A DNA stretch of 64,000 nucleotides from contig CP053171.1 in NCBI GenBank assembly GCA_014607495.2, positions 186,001-250,000 of the forward strand. The letters are read 5' to 3'. This DNA comes from Carposina sasakii (taxonomy: Eukaryota > Arthropoda > Insecta > Lepidoptera > Carposinidae). The translations under genes were made by a program, and so were the position numbers. Shown in pieces: positions 21,001 to 33,125 of the stretch. Within the stretch, counting starts at the first letter, position 1; each line of letters begins with the position of its first letter. A model generated the notes under the pieces. It was not told where the DNA came from, did not search any database, and saw only the letters and a program-made list of their open reading frames with translations.

Positions 21001-23539
21001 ATGTCGGACGAATATTTTTATGGTAAGTAATATTCCTTATAACATTCTGCATTTAATTATTTGTTTATTTATTGATATTTAGTTATACTTCATAGGAAAA
21101 TGACGACCTAAACTTGGCTTCTGTGACACCCGGCTACTTCGCCATTTTATTCGTTTTTGTGTTAATTTAGATACTCATTTGTTTTAGTTAAACTTAGTAA
21201 ATATGCCCTGCATTAACCTTATTAAAACTAATTGTTTAGAAAGCAATTGACAATTGTTAAGACACGCCGAATGCATAATTATTTATGTACATACTGTAGG
21301 TACTATGCAAAACTATCTCTGAAGGACTAGGTCTTTGGATAATATGTAAAAGTTCTTAGGTATGTATTAGTTTCATTTAATAACATGCGACATAAAGTTC
21401 GATCGTTATTAAGACTACTTTCAATATGTCTGCTAGTTTTGCTAAGTTGGAAATTTTGCAAATGTGCGAAGTCAGTTGCTATCGTATGGCGGGTAATTTC
21501 AAAGTATGGCGTCCAAGCTTCATTCTTTGAAATGAACATTGTACTAACGAAATATTTGCTGCTTCGCTGTTAACCGTATAAATCACCACGTTTTGCTGTT
21601 TATGTTTTTGTTGCAGATTTGTAGGTTATTTGACATTCAGTCATTGTGTATCATGAATGGTTTATTTTGAAGATAACTCTCGGAACTATAATTACAGGTG
21701 TAACTTTATCCTCGTCACATCAGTCTGAGACATGGGACCCAGAAGCGAAGGCGGAGTACCCGCGCAGTAATAAACTTGTGATTCGCCAGGCACTGCTTGG
21801 ACCAGATGCTAAGCCTGATGAACTCAATGTTGTGCAGGTTAACCACTATTGATAATTCACATTATGTCTGTTGAACTGCAAACCCAAGTTAACATGTGTT
21901 ACTTTATCAAAATAAAATTTTTCAGATTAGATAAACTGCATAATGTAGACTTATTCTTCCATTGCCCCATTGGCCACACCCTAACCATGTTGTTTGCAAA
22001 CAATTTAATCTTTGCTATAATGATGATAAACAAACCATATTCATGATGGACTTGTTAGAATCGTTTTGATGATACTATGTCTATTTAATGATTGCTTTCG
22101 AGGCATTTGTCTGAATTTCCTTCCTGTTAAACTTTATAACTTAAAATTGGAATACATAACAGTAAAGTATGTATCATATTCCAGGTGGAGACCATGTCCC
22201 TATCTGATGCCATCAAGATCCCAGTAGCAGTCTTGAAGGCGGGAGAAACCAGGCATGCACGGCTTGACATTGAGTTCCCGGACGCTCCTGTCACATTTAC
22301 ACTTATTCAGGTATATTTGTCAATATGAAATAAGATTTAACAATCAAATTCTTTTAAATGTATATAGGTATACAGATTGTGAAATCATTTAGTTATTCTT
22401 AGGGTGTTATCGCCCACTTTGCAAAAGGCTGTATTATATAGTACATACTTCTTCACACAAGTATGTATTAACTTGCAATAATTTCTGATTCCAAATCAGG
22501 AACCTTAGAATAAATGCAAAATCAAGTACAAATCCACAAGTTTATATAATTTCATACACTTATAATGATGAAAGAATAACCATTCAAATGTTGATGGAAA
22601 GTGTATGATCGTTTTGATGATACATTATCCACTCATGATTCATTTGAGGCATTTGTCTGAATATCAATAATGTCCACTCCAGTAGGCTTTTCTGACACTT
22701 GTAATGACAAGCCTGGCTTTACAGGGCTCTGGACCAGTTCACCTGATCGGTCATCATTTACTGGGAGCACTGGTTGAGGAGTTTGAGGACATGGAAGAGA
22801 TGGAGGAGGAGATGCTCGACGAAGAGGAAGGAGATGATTCTCAGTTCAAGGTTAGTGTACTTTAATCTTAATTCTAATAGTTTATTGTGATAGCATTAAT
22901 ATTTTTGTGTTATCTTTGTTTCTATTTACCTTTTTTGTATTAATATTTTCCGTCCTATCTACATGAGTAATTCAGTAGACAAATAAATTTCCAGGATGAT
23001 GAAAATAAAAGGAAAGCTGGCGCAGGCAAGCGCAAGACGAATGAGGTACTGAAAACCTTCATCTAATAGATACTGTACTGTAGTAGCTTAGATGTTATAT
23101 GAGGGTCCTGTTTATGCTCTACAGAGGGAAAAGGTCTGAGGGCACAAATAATTGTACTGAATGTTAAACACTTAGTTACATTGTTAAGACTGAACATCTG
23201 CAACACATGATTTTGTAGTGACAATATGTAATCTGGCCCAAACTGTACAAGAAATTTGTGCATCAAAATTATATTTCATCTACACAAAAGTTACAAGAAC
23301 ATTGGTTGTTGGTTTTCTGTACTCATTCTGCCCTTTACCTTCTGGTAGTAGAAAAATATCACTAGTAGTGTACTGACATTTGCAGTGATAATTTACATTT
23401 TGCAGTAATGTTGGTATAATTGACTTTGTAATTACAGGATGAAGATGATGAGGAAGGAGAGCCCAAAGGCAAGAAGGCGAAAATTTCAAACAATGCCAAA
23501 GGCAAGGCTCCGTCGCCCAAGAAAAACGCTAAGAAGTGA
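21001..23539 (+). CDS. Nlp: Nucleoplasmin-like histone chaperone, six exons
   Basis: Nucleoplasmin family proteins are pentameric nuclear chaperones that store and hand over histones, notably in eggs and during sperm decondensation. Exons are 21001-21022, 21698-21837, 22185-22310, 22725-22850, 22995-23045 and 23438-23539, all with GT/AG borders and in phase, for 188 residues. The N-terminal core (about 1-105) has MSDEYFYGVTLSS, NKLVIRQALLGPDAKPDELN, HARLDIEFPDAPVTFTLIQG and SGPVHLIGHHL, which match the family beta-barrel. An acidic tract follows (EEFEDMEEMEEEMLDEEEGDD), then a basic nuclear-localisation-like segment (KRKAGAGKRK), a second acidic patch and a lysine-rich tail. An AATAAA signal lies at 24191. 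The gene converges with Taf10. Confidence 0.95.
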
Positions 23540-24190
23540 ACTGTCGACGCTACCCAGCCGCCTTGCGCTTCCCCATACGCTGACCTATAGGGAACTTGAC
23601 TACCATACATATTTACATGACAAGGAATTACACAATGTAACTGCCTAATGTATTAATTCAGATTTTTTCAATATGACTTTAATTCAAGACAGCCAAGTAG
23701 TTGAGTAACTTATTCCATTGAAGACTGACTTCATAATCCTGATTTTTAGGTATCCTTACCTATTAGTTTTTAGTTATGGACAAAGCCAGAATCCGGAGTT
23801 GGGGAAGCGCGGGTGCGGCCTCCGACTGGCGCTACTATTTCTTAGTTGTATTGTAACTACATAGTGTGGTAATTGAAGTGTAGGTTATAGTGTGTCTCGG
23901 ACGAGTGACTGATGAATGAATAAGTGAATGTATGTTATAGTTACTTACTACTTGCCGGTTGAAGTGTTTCTGCACTTTCGATTTCAGCAGTGGCCCACAG
24001 TCAAGTGTGACCTCTTTACTGATTTATTTTCTAAATTTTTTCCATTCCTTACTGTGGTATAGTTATGGATGTCAAATTTAATATTATAGTTAAGTTATCT
24101 TGTAAGCATAATCAGTGTACTTGTAAGTCATTGATCATTTTTTGTATTGATACCGACTATCTATATGTAATTGAATTTGCTAATGATTTC

Positions 24191-24196
24191 AATAAA
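24191..24196 (+). terminator. Polyadenylation signal of the nucleoplasmin-like gene
   Basis: AATAAA is 650 bp past the stop codon, in AT-rich sequence before the convergent Taf10 gene. No better candidate was seen nearby. Confidence 0.6.
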
Positions 24197-24732
24197 ACTG
24201 ATAATCTATTATAATAGTTTGTTTGTACATATACATTAAAAACATAAGAGCGGTAACAATAAAATGAACCATTTCTAAACTTTTATAGTGTTTTTATTTA
24301 TGAATCATTATTTTTGTTTTATAGTAATTTCACTATATTTTAACCCCAATGTGCCAGGGTAACAGAACACTATATGGCCAGGGTAATCATGTAATTTTTT
24401 ATAGATATACCTAATAATCTTTGAGCCAATCTAACGGTTTGTTGTGAGGTTAGACTATATTCTCATAAATAATGGACACCCATTCGTAGTAAGGTTTGAG
24501 GAACCACCCCTCTTATTTTAAGAGGATACCCAAAACTACAAGAAGTGATGTCTTTTCCTTTTGAACAATGTCTTCCCACATTATAATTTTGGAAATACTA
24601 CAGGAAGTAGACATTGAAAGAGAAATTTTGGGCTTGAGACATTTTGTCACTTTTATTTGGACTCTGCAATGCACCCTATGTTATTTTAGAGATTATTTTA
24701 AAGTACAAAGATTTTAAGCTTAACTATAAGTT

Positions 24733-24856
24733 AAAGTTATGGCTAAAGTCTGAAGCTAGAGAGTAAGTATATTCTTTGGTCTGAAGTTTATATAGACTTT
24801 AGCCATAACTTTTTAGACATCATAGATTACCTCCTATGAGGAGGTAATCTATGATA
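24733..24856. repeat. Two adjacent perfect hairpins between Nlp and Taf10
   Basis: AAGTTATGGCTAAAGTCT (24733 on) is repeated inverted at about 24793-24811. CATAGATTACCTCCT and its complement flank a 3-base loop at about 24824-24856. No TE ends were identified. Confidence 0.6.
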
Positions 24857-24928
24857 GAGATGCATGAATGTAATAATAGACATGAGATAAAAAACAATTA
24901 TGTATGTACATAGAAATATAATTAGCTG

Positions 24929-25447
24929 CTACACATAATAATTTGGTTTTTTTGCTACAATCCCATATTCCAAAAGAGCAGGGGCAAGATCATCCATAGC
25001 CATTACATACTTTTTTTCTTTAGGTCCTTTCTGGTTTTTGGAGTTTTGTGCAACCTGACTTAAAGTCCGCATTTTGCAGTGTTGTAGAGCATCGTTAGCG
25101 ACATCTGACAAGAACTTTTGCGCTGCTAAACCAATTAATTTTATCAATCTGAAAGAAATAACATGGTAAAAACACATTTAGGTCAGCCAAAAAGGTAGTA
25201 AAAGTAGGTTAGGTACGTATTTTTTTAAATATAGAGCTTTGCGATGTAAAATTACAGGTCGGAGTTTATATGGTTGATCGTGAAAATGTGTGGACGTTTC
25301 CTGGATCATTTACCTGGGATCTTGAGATTCAAATCCAGACGCATTTAGGTAATGCGAGACTACGGAATCGGGTACCGATGGATTGTAGTTTTCCAGTTGC
25401 AAAAGAAAGTCGCTGAGAACTTGTCCTAATCCACTGTCGTCGTCCAT
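24929..25447 (-). CDS. Taf10: TAF10, histone-fold subunit of TFIID/SAGA
   Basis: TAF10 is a histone-fold protein shared by TFIID and SAGA, which set up RNA polymerase II transcription. Two exons, 25447-25314 and 25148-24929, join in phase (AG/A) to give 117 residues. Exon 1 encodes MDDDSGLGQVLSDFLLQLEN, then YNPSVPDSVVSHYL and SGFESQDPR. Exon 2 encodes LIKLIGLAAQKFLSDVANDA, LQHCKMR, KYVMAMDDLAPALLEYGI and KKPNYYV. This covers the whole conserved histone-fold region. The N-terminus lacks the long low-complexity tail of the human protein, as in other insects. The interval from 25447 to the retrotransposon at 26206 holds only repeats. Confidence 0.95.
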
Positions 25448-25574
25448 GATAACGAATAACTGTCAAATAGCTTTAAATTCGCCTCAATTCTTAAACACAG
25501 ATATTTATTATCATTTCCCAGGTTATTCGTACATAATTTTTTCGTTTATTTATATCCAGTCAAGCGTTTTTTTT

Positions 25575-25612
25575 TTTTTTTAGTTTATCCCGAAGGAAAG
25601 GCAAGGGGAACA
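25575..25612 (+). repeat. Fragment of a dispersed TTTAGTTTATCCCGAAGG repeat
   Basis: T-run then TAGTTTATCCCGAAGGAAAG. Longer copies are at 33053-33125 and three in tandem at 36390-36665. Confidence 0.6.
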
Positions 25613-25837
25613 GTCAAGCGTTGCTAGACTGTGTTGCCAGAATTACCGTATTATGTACCCAAAAATTACCATACAATTACCGTACACGGTGGTTGTATGA
25701 AAAGCATCTTTATAAGTACTTACATTTGATTTTTCCAACTTAGTTTCTATCAGAATGACTATTTCACAAACTTATAACATACACAAACGTACGTTGTTTA
25801 CGAAACAACTTAATTTATTTGCACAAAGGCTAAAGGG

Positions 25838-26205
25838 AAAAAACGGCCAAGTGCGAGTCGGACTCTCGCACCGAGGGTTCCGTACAAACCTTTATTATGA
25901 CGTAAATTCAAAAAAATCTGTTTCCTTCCTTTATCAGTCTGTGCTATATGACGTTGCTTCGTACCAAATTTCAAAATTCTGAGCTCACGGGAAGTATTCT
26001 GTAGGTTTTGATTCCCCTGCGAAAGTCGAAAATTTGCGACATAAACGGCTGTATCTTTTGATTGTGTTAGCTTAGTAGTTTGATTTTTCACACCTTCTAG
26101 GGACAGTAGTCCTGCGTATTTGATATAAATTTCAGCAAAAGGATCTTGACAGACAGATGGACGGACGGACAACAAAGTGATCCGATAAAGGTTGCGTTGG
26201 ATTCT
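25838..26205 (+). mobile_element. Left part of a dispersed lepidopteran repeat split by a retrotransposon
   Basis: It starts AAACGGCCAAGTGCGAGTCG, a text very common in moth genomes, and runs to GACAACAAAGTGATCCGATA. Its expected ending (GGTTCCGTTTTTACC...ACGAAACCCTAAAAA) appears at 32556-32598, after the retrotransposon. Confidence 0.7.
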
Positions 26206-26373
26206 GCTTTCGCGAGAGTTGGTAAACACACGTGTCAGTGGGATTTTGTGGCTTAGGATAACCTCAAATAATTAGATTTCTACTATTTTTATTTTTACTT
26301 AATTGTTGTGTAGTGTCCTCGGTTGTGGTAAGTAGTTAAGTTAAAACTAATATTTCCGTCCTTACTTTCTAGT

Positions 26374-26488
26374 ATGGACATTCCTCCGAAACCCCCGGAT
26401 CCCCAGGGTTCTGAAATTATACTGGACGCTCCTAAAACACCTGAGAATTGTTTTTCTCCTCCTTTCTTTCTTTCTTTCTTTCTTTCTT
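26374..26488 (+). pseudogene. N-terminal piece of retrotransposon ORF1
   Basis: The ATG at 26374 starts MDIPPKPPDPQGSEIILD and the frame runs into a (CTTT)n tract where a nested insertion begins. It is probably the original start of the ORF1 that resumes near 27217. Confidence 0.6.
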
Positions 26489-27165
26489 TATTGTACACAC
26501 ACACATAAATAAAAAAAGCGGGTGGGGCTGTGTCGGGGCACACGGCCGTTGGTTTTAACGTGAAACGTCTATGTTAGCGAATCGCTTTTAAAGTAAAAGA
26601 TTGAAATGAAAACAAGATGGACGCTGTTTTAAGTATTTTAATAAAAAAGAACAGGTACGTAATAGAAACATAAAATACATAGCAAATGTTTATATATTTA
26701 TTGTCACTTTCTGGTTATTTTAAATAAAATACTGTCCAAATTACACTTATTTTTGTATAAATTCAATCGGTTCAAATAAACTTGACAAACACACGAAAGA
26801 ATCACCACGCTATAAAGTCGGAGTCACGAGTTACACTGAATAGAAACAAGCGTGAGCGCCGGTTTCGCACAGTTATCGCAGTATCCCTCCCCCGCCGCCC
26901 CGCTTGACCCCGACACGAACTCAATGTCATAACAGCGAGCTGACTATATAAGTGAAATATTTACACCACATTTTTGTTTCTAAGACTAATAGTTTTTTAA
27001 TTATTAAGGTACGATGATATAGACCTTTTCGTTACGGTCCAGTTTTTAAACCTGGTACCCGTATGTTTCGGCGCGATTTTAAAGACGTTTCACGTCAAAA
27101 AACACAATTAAAATAAATATTGTACAAAGGCGAGCTTATCTCTATAAGAGATCTCTTCCAGCTAA
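26488..27165. mobile_element. Composite insertion inside retrotransposon ORF1
   Basis: The outer parts (TTTATTGTACACAC near 26488 and TGTACAAAGGCGAGCTTATC near 27121) together match a repeat seen uninterrupted at about 33448-33600. Within it is a further block bounded by inverted TTTTAACGTGAAACGTCT (26553-26570) and its near-complement (27083-27100). This suggests an element within an element. Confidence 0.55.
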
Positions 27166-27216
27166 CCCGAACAAAAATATTTAAAAAAGACATATCACAG
27201 AATAGATAAAACACAT

Positions 27217-28590
27217 GTGCACAGAGGGAGAAAAAAAATAAATCCTTTATTTTCACAGGAATCCAAGGAACACAATTATTCTCGAAAACGACCTAGCGAT
27301 ATGGTACTATCGAATACGGCTAAAAAAACTATTGTAGATATTGAATCCTCGAATCTAACTTCACAGAACATCTATGTCCACCCTAGCTTGACTCAGGTCA
27401 AAAATTACAATAATGGTGATAAAGGCCCCTTTATTGTCCACGTTGCACGGGAAGAGACAGATCCCTCTTCTGGGGTCAGTCTTCGCACCATTAAATTTGG
27501 TCAATTTTTGGTAAAAAACAAGTTTAAAAATATTATTTGTGACGGCGTAAAAAGCGTAGGACGAAATAGAATCTCAGTCGAATTCGATAATCCCGTAGAT
27601 GCTAATAAGTTCCTTACAAACGAACTACTTGCTCTTCACAAGTATACTGCTACCATTCCTACATATAATATCACCCGTATGGGCATTGTTAAGAGTGTCC
27701 CCACTGATATGGACATGCAGGAATTAGTCGATTCTCTTGTTCTACCTGTAGGCTGTGGCATGGTTCTCAAAGCTCGCAGATTAAATAGAAAGACGGTGAA
27801 TGAGGGCACAGTTGCTTGGGTTCCTACCCAATCGGTTGTGCTCACATTTCAAGGTCAGGTTCTCCCAGCAAGAGTATTCTGTTATCACACTTCACTTCCA
27901 GTGGAAACGTACCAGCTGCCAACCATACAATGCATGAATTGTTGCCGATTTGGTCACGTAAAGAATCAATGCAGATCTAAACCTCGTTGCTTTAAATATG
28001 CCCAACCTCATTCAGGTGAGTCTTGCTCAGTTCCGGAAGAAAACGTATCATGCTTGTATTGCTCAGGTCACCACTCTGCAACTAGCCATTCCTGTCCAGA
28101 ACAATCCAGACAGAAGTCCATTAAGATAACGATGTCCCAAGACTGTGTGTCTTATGCAGAAGCTGCTTCCCGTTATCCTCAAGTTCGCAGATCTTACGCA
28201 AATGTCACTACAGAGATCCCCTTATCTTCCTCTAGCTCTCCTTCCCAAGTTCCTTTATCCCAAACATCTCATTCATATAATAAAACTGTGATCCTTCCTC
28301 CACGCCAGCATTCCCAACCGGGTAAGGGCTATGATAGGGCTGTTCATCAGTCCATTGTTCATACCCCCTCCCCCTCCCTCCCCAATGGTTCTGCTTTTCC
28401 AAATGATGTTCCTTCTCCCATAAGCAATCTATTAAATAATTCTAATCTTATAGAGCTTGTGATAGGCACTATTGCTTCTATTTTAAAAATATATAACAAC
28501 TGCTTACCGCCCAACGTTGCTTTATTACTTAATCAAATATCTGATATTGTTAAAAATGTTTCCACTAAAAATTCTCCAATGGAATGCTAA
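27217..28590 (+). pseudogene. Retrotransposon ORF1 (gag-like, zinc knuckles), main part
   Basis: About 457 codons without an ATG near the start; the 5' part was displaced by the insertion at 26488-27165. Around residues 235-300 lies a zinc-knuckle cluster: CMNCCRFGHVKNQC is a complete C-x2-C-x4-H-x4-C. The next (CFKYAQPHSGESC) has Tyr in place of the second Cys, and a third Cys/His group follows (CLYCSGHH). The C-terminus is Ser/Pro-rich. The protein would bind the element's RNA. The damaged knuckle supports an old copy. Confidence 0.8.
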
Positions 28591-31500
28591 AAGCATTCGT
28601 CGCAAATCTTATGACTTGACCCTTCTGGTCCGGAAGTATGACCCCGCTGTCATTGCCATCTCCGAGTCCTGGCTGCTTCCTGGAACCCGATTCCGGTTTC
28701 CAGGCTACCACTGCTTGAGGGATGACAGAGATAACGGATACGGAGGTAGTGTCCTCCTATTAAAACACATCATACCCTTCTCCTAAATCCCTCTCCCTCC
28801 TCACAGTGAAAATATTAATGCTGTTGCAGCAAAAACTGCAGGCATTTCTATTATTTCTGTGTATATCCCTCATCCTTCTTCTGCTCTTGTTCCCGAACTT
28901 TCCTCTATTCTCTCTTCCCTTTCCTCTCCATTCATTATCTTGGGCGACTTTAACGCTCACCATACAATGTGGGGTTGCTACTACACTGATTCGTTCTCTT
29001 CCCACTTGTTAGACATTTTTGACACTATTAATGTTATCGTGTTAAATGACGGTTCACCAACTCGTAGGGTCAACCCAGGCACTGGAAACCCGAATACCGC
29101 TGTGGATTTGTCCGCTTGCTCACCTTCCATTCTGTCATCAATTTCCTGGGATCGCCTACCATTCACAAATGGAAGTGACCATTACCCAATTTTACTTTCC
29201 GTTTCCACTCCCACTCCAGGCCCACCTGATCCTAACCCTCTACTTAAGTATAAGATAGCATCAGCGGACTGGTTTAGTTATCAGGCCGCTGTTGATACCA
29301 AAATCTCCTCCATTCCCACAACTTCTATTTCCAACTCCCTTAGCAACTATACCTTCTTCATGGAGGCTCTTACGTCCTCTGCCGATTCCCATATTCCACT
29401 CAAAAACTCCTCTCGTCGCAAGCTATCCTCTCCTCCATGGTGGGACCATGAATGCACTGAGATGATTAAGAAGAGACGCAAAGCGGAATCTGACTATGAT
29501 GCTGCCATGACTATGGAAAACTATCTATCTTATCAACAAACTGCTGCTCGAACCAGACGCCTTTTATCAAAGAAAAAAAACAGGGTTGGTTTCGATTCTG
29601 TAAGAGCTTATCACCCAGAACTCCTCCGAGTATTGTTTGGAGAGAACTCAAAAAATTTCGCTGTGCGGCGTCTTCAGTTTCGAACGTGTCATCAAATGAC
29701 CCATCTATATGGTTGGACAATTTTGCTGATAAGCTTGCTCCCCCTTCTGTTCCCTCTTCTGATTCCTTCCCTTCACCTCTCACATCTATCTCCTCCTCAG
29801 ACAGAATGGATGATCCTTTCTCATTTAACGAACTCAAACTAGCGTTGAATGGGCTTGTGGACTCATCCCCAGGGATAGACGGTGTTACCTATTCCTTTAT
29901 TTCGAAATGTAGTGATTCAGCCAAGACCCTATTTTTAGATTTAATAAATAACTTTTTCCTCTCAGGTATTCTTCCTAACTCTTGGAAAACCCAGATCATC
30001 ATCCCTATCCTAAAGCCTGGAAAAGACCCTGTATCCGCTTCGTCATACCGACCCATCGCTCTATCGTCCGTTTTGCTTAAAATTATGGAACATCTTATCA
30101 AGGCCCGACTTGAATGGATAATAGAGAGTCGCAAAATTTTTCCCAAATCCCAATTTGGTTTCCGCAAAGGTTCTGGTACAATGGACAGTTTGGGTATTCT
30201 CATTTCAGACATTCGACTGGCTTTTGCAAGAGGTGAAGTCTTAATCGGTGCCTTCCTAGACATTTCATCAGCCTATGACAACGTGCTTCTTCCGGTGCTC
30301 AGGCAGAAAATGCTTCAGCTGAGTCTCCCAGTGAGGTTAACACACATCATAAGCAAAATCTTGATGGACAGATCCATATGCATTCGCTCTCAAGGTTCTC
30401 TTCTTCCTCCTAGACAGGTCTGGAAGGGCCTCCCACAGGGCTCAGTTCTTAGTCCGCTCCTCTATAATCTATATACATATGACCTCGATCAAACCGTCAA
30501 TAGTTTTTGCAACATCCTACAATATGCTGATGATCTAGCCCTATACATCTCCCTTAAATCGGTTGAAGAAGCCTCCTCCCAGCTTAATTCGGCTTTACAA
30601 TACCTGGATTTGTGGCTGACAGAACATGGACTTTCTTTATCAGCTTCCAAAAGCAGTATCGTTATGTTTACTAGGAAACGTTCCATCCCGCAAGTCAACA
30701 TTTCTATACAAGGTCAAGCTATACCAGTCCACAATAAAGTAAAGTTCCTGGGTCTGATTCTGGATCGTAGATTGACAGGTGAAGCCCATTTCAATTATAT
30801 TGCTGAGAAATGTGAAAGAGGCGTTAATGTTCTCAGAGCTCTGTCAGGGGTGTGGTGGGGATCCCACCCATTTACCCAGAAAATTTTGTATAACGCAATA
30901 GTACGCAGCCACATGGATTACGGTTCTTTCCTTTTGATTCCCTGTAATAAGGGTCCACTCGATGCTTTGAACAAAATTCAATCTAAATGCCTCAGGATTA
31001 TATTAGGTGCCATGAAATCATCTCCTATTAATGCGATGCAGGTGGAATACGTTGAGCCTCCTTTATGTCTCCGCAGACAATATCTCTGTGATCGTTTTAT
31101 ATTTAAGACCTACCAGGACTCATGCCATCCTCTTATCACCAAACTCCATGATCTCTCTCTTCTGTCTTCGGCACAAAATAAAACTCCTCTAATGGTCAAT
31201 AGCTTTTCCTTCTGTTCCCTCCTTCCTCACTGTTTTTCAATCTGATACCCAACCTCTATTCCAAAAGAGTTTTAACTCCCTTACCTTTTCCCCCAATGTT
31301 ATTCTTGACATGGGCATATCAAAGCAGTCTCCCGAAGCCAATTCGCTTTTTCTATCGTTAATGGCAAAAAATTGGCAGGATTGGCTCCCAATCTACACCG
31401 ATGCGTCTAAACTGTCTGATAAGGGCAGCGTGGGGGCATCGGTCTGGATTCCCCGATTCAAAATCGTCTTGTCCTTCAAATGTCCTTCCCAATCCTCAGT

Positions 31501-32248
31501 ATTCTCTGGTGAGGCTATTGCCATTTTAGAAGCGATCAAATACTCCCTATCACATAATCTTAAATCCATCATTCTGTCCGACTCACGGAGCTCATTACAG
31601 GCAATTTTATCAAATCCATTCAAATCTAAATCCAATTTCCCCATAATACTAGACATCAGAAAAGCCCTTTACAATTGTCACCTGCAGGGCCTTAATATTA
31701 TTCTCGCGTGGATTCCTGGTCACTGCGGCATCGCTGGTAATGATATTGTGGATACTCTAGCGAAGGTTGCTACTCGGATGGGATCACCTGACCACAGTCA
31801 TATATTTTGTCACGACTTGAGGGAGTCTGCCGGGCCACGGTTGACATCAGAATGGCAGGCCTCATGGAATATAAACAGACTTGTTAAGGGTAGATATTAT
31901 GGAAATATACAACCGATTATTCCATGCAAACCCTGGTTTAATAAATACAAGAGGGTGAATAAGACAGTCACGTCTACCATTTGTCGCCTTCGCCTAGGAC
32001 ATGCTTGCACACCTGTTCACTTGGCTAAGATCCGAGTAAAAGACAGTTCTCTGTGCGAGTGTGGTCTGGACGAAGGAAATGTAGAACATATATTTTTTAA
32101 TTGTCCCAAGCTATCTTCTTCTCTTTATAACTTCCTCCCTCCTGACGTCCCTCTCCCTACTAATTTTCAATGTTTACTAACTCTTACTAACTCCCCCATA
32201 ATGAAAGCCCTGGCCAAATTTATCAAAATTAACAATATTAAACTCTAG
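28557..32248 (+). pseudogene. Retrotransposon ORF2 (endonuclease, reverse transcriptase, RNase H) with frame breaks
   Basis: Four consecutive frames make up one ORF2. 28557-28786 and 28859-29842 carry the endonuclease (LKILQWNAKSI, ISESWLLPG, ILGDFNAHH, GSDHYPI). 29686-31245 carries the reverse transcriptase (SSPGIDGVTY, LKPGKDP..SSYRPIALS, GLPQGSVLSP and the catalytic YADD near 30522). 31310-32248 carries RNase H (IYTDASK, GEAIAILEAI, SDSRSSL, IPGHCGIAGND) and a Cys/His-rich C-terminus. Frame changes occur near 28786, between about 29590 and 29690, and near 31245-31310, so no full protein can be made. Confidence 0.85.
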
Positions 32249-33052
32249 TCTCCTAAGCAAACTTGTAATTATTAACTATTTACTTGGCCATCCATATTTA
32301 TATATTATATTGTTATACTCGTACTAAGTCCATTTTGTGCAATATATGTTGTGATGTTTTAATGTGTTTTCCCTTGTTTTAGGTCCAAATAGTTGGGTAA
32401 CTGGGCACCTATAATATTAAGTTAAAATAAATATTCCCCTTTTTTTTTTACATTGCCCAATCCCCAACGTGTTTTTCTTCTCTACGTGACATTGGCGGAA
32501 TTATTGTGCTTGACACGATCATAAAGGCCATAAACAAAAATAGAATAGAATAGAATAGGTTCCGTTTTTACCTTTCGAAATACGAAACCCTAAAAATTAT
32601 ATTATTAGATATGCTAACTAACTAACAAAGAATAAACAGCAACCAAATTAACTATTCGCGTTCAGAAATTCATTTTACTCGGAAAGAGATTGCGGTCTGA
32701 TCGATATCCACTTAGTCTACCAAATTGAATTCATAATCATATAATTCCATACCATATTCTTAAACTAACAGGTGTCTAAAGCAAAATAAAAGACACCTGT
32801 TACAGAAACAAGATAGCTACGCGCACTCATTCTTGTTCTATTTTGCATGTGAGCAGTTTAGTCCACATGAATATGAATTCAACAGTATCCTTGGGTCAGA
32901 TTAGGCTCCAATTTCAAATTACCGTAGGTTTTTTCGAATTTTGTCACTGTATTTATTACCGTACGGTTTTGGTGCTACGAGTACAAGGCTCGAAAATACC
33001 GTACAAATCGGTAATTACCGTACGTCTTGCATCACTGCTACATAGTTTTTTT

Positions 33053-33125
33053 TGTTTAGTTTATCCCGAAGGAAAGGCAAGGGGAACTAAGCCCATACAG
33101 CCATTGTCCTTAGTAAATGATTTCT
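33053..33125 (+). repeat. Dispersed TTTAGTTTATCCCGAAGG repeat
   Basis: A copy of the unit also found at 25575 and, three times in tandem, at 36390-36665. It ends AGTAAATGATTTCTGAATTT. Confidence 0.65.

Larger units (their letters stand above)
26206..32555 (+). mobile_element. I/Jockey-superfamily non-LTR retrotransposon, full-length but disabled
   Basis: The order is a 5' leader, ORF1 with zinc knuckles, ORF2 with endonuclease, reverse transcriptase and RNase H, a 3' UTR and a simple tail of AATAG repeats (about 32537-32555). The RNase H domain and the short-repeat tail fit the I group better than Jockey proper. ORF1 is broken by a nested insertion and ORF2 by several frame changes. It sits inside an older dispersed repeat (25838-26205 / 32556-32598). 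Confidence 0.85.

Noticed and set aside
25810..26229. 139-residue minus-strand ORF
   Set aside because: It lies within the dispersed CGGCCAAGTGCGAGTCGG repeat and shows no protein-like pattern.
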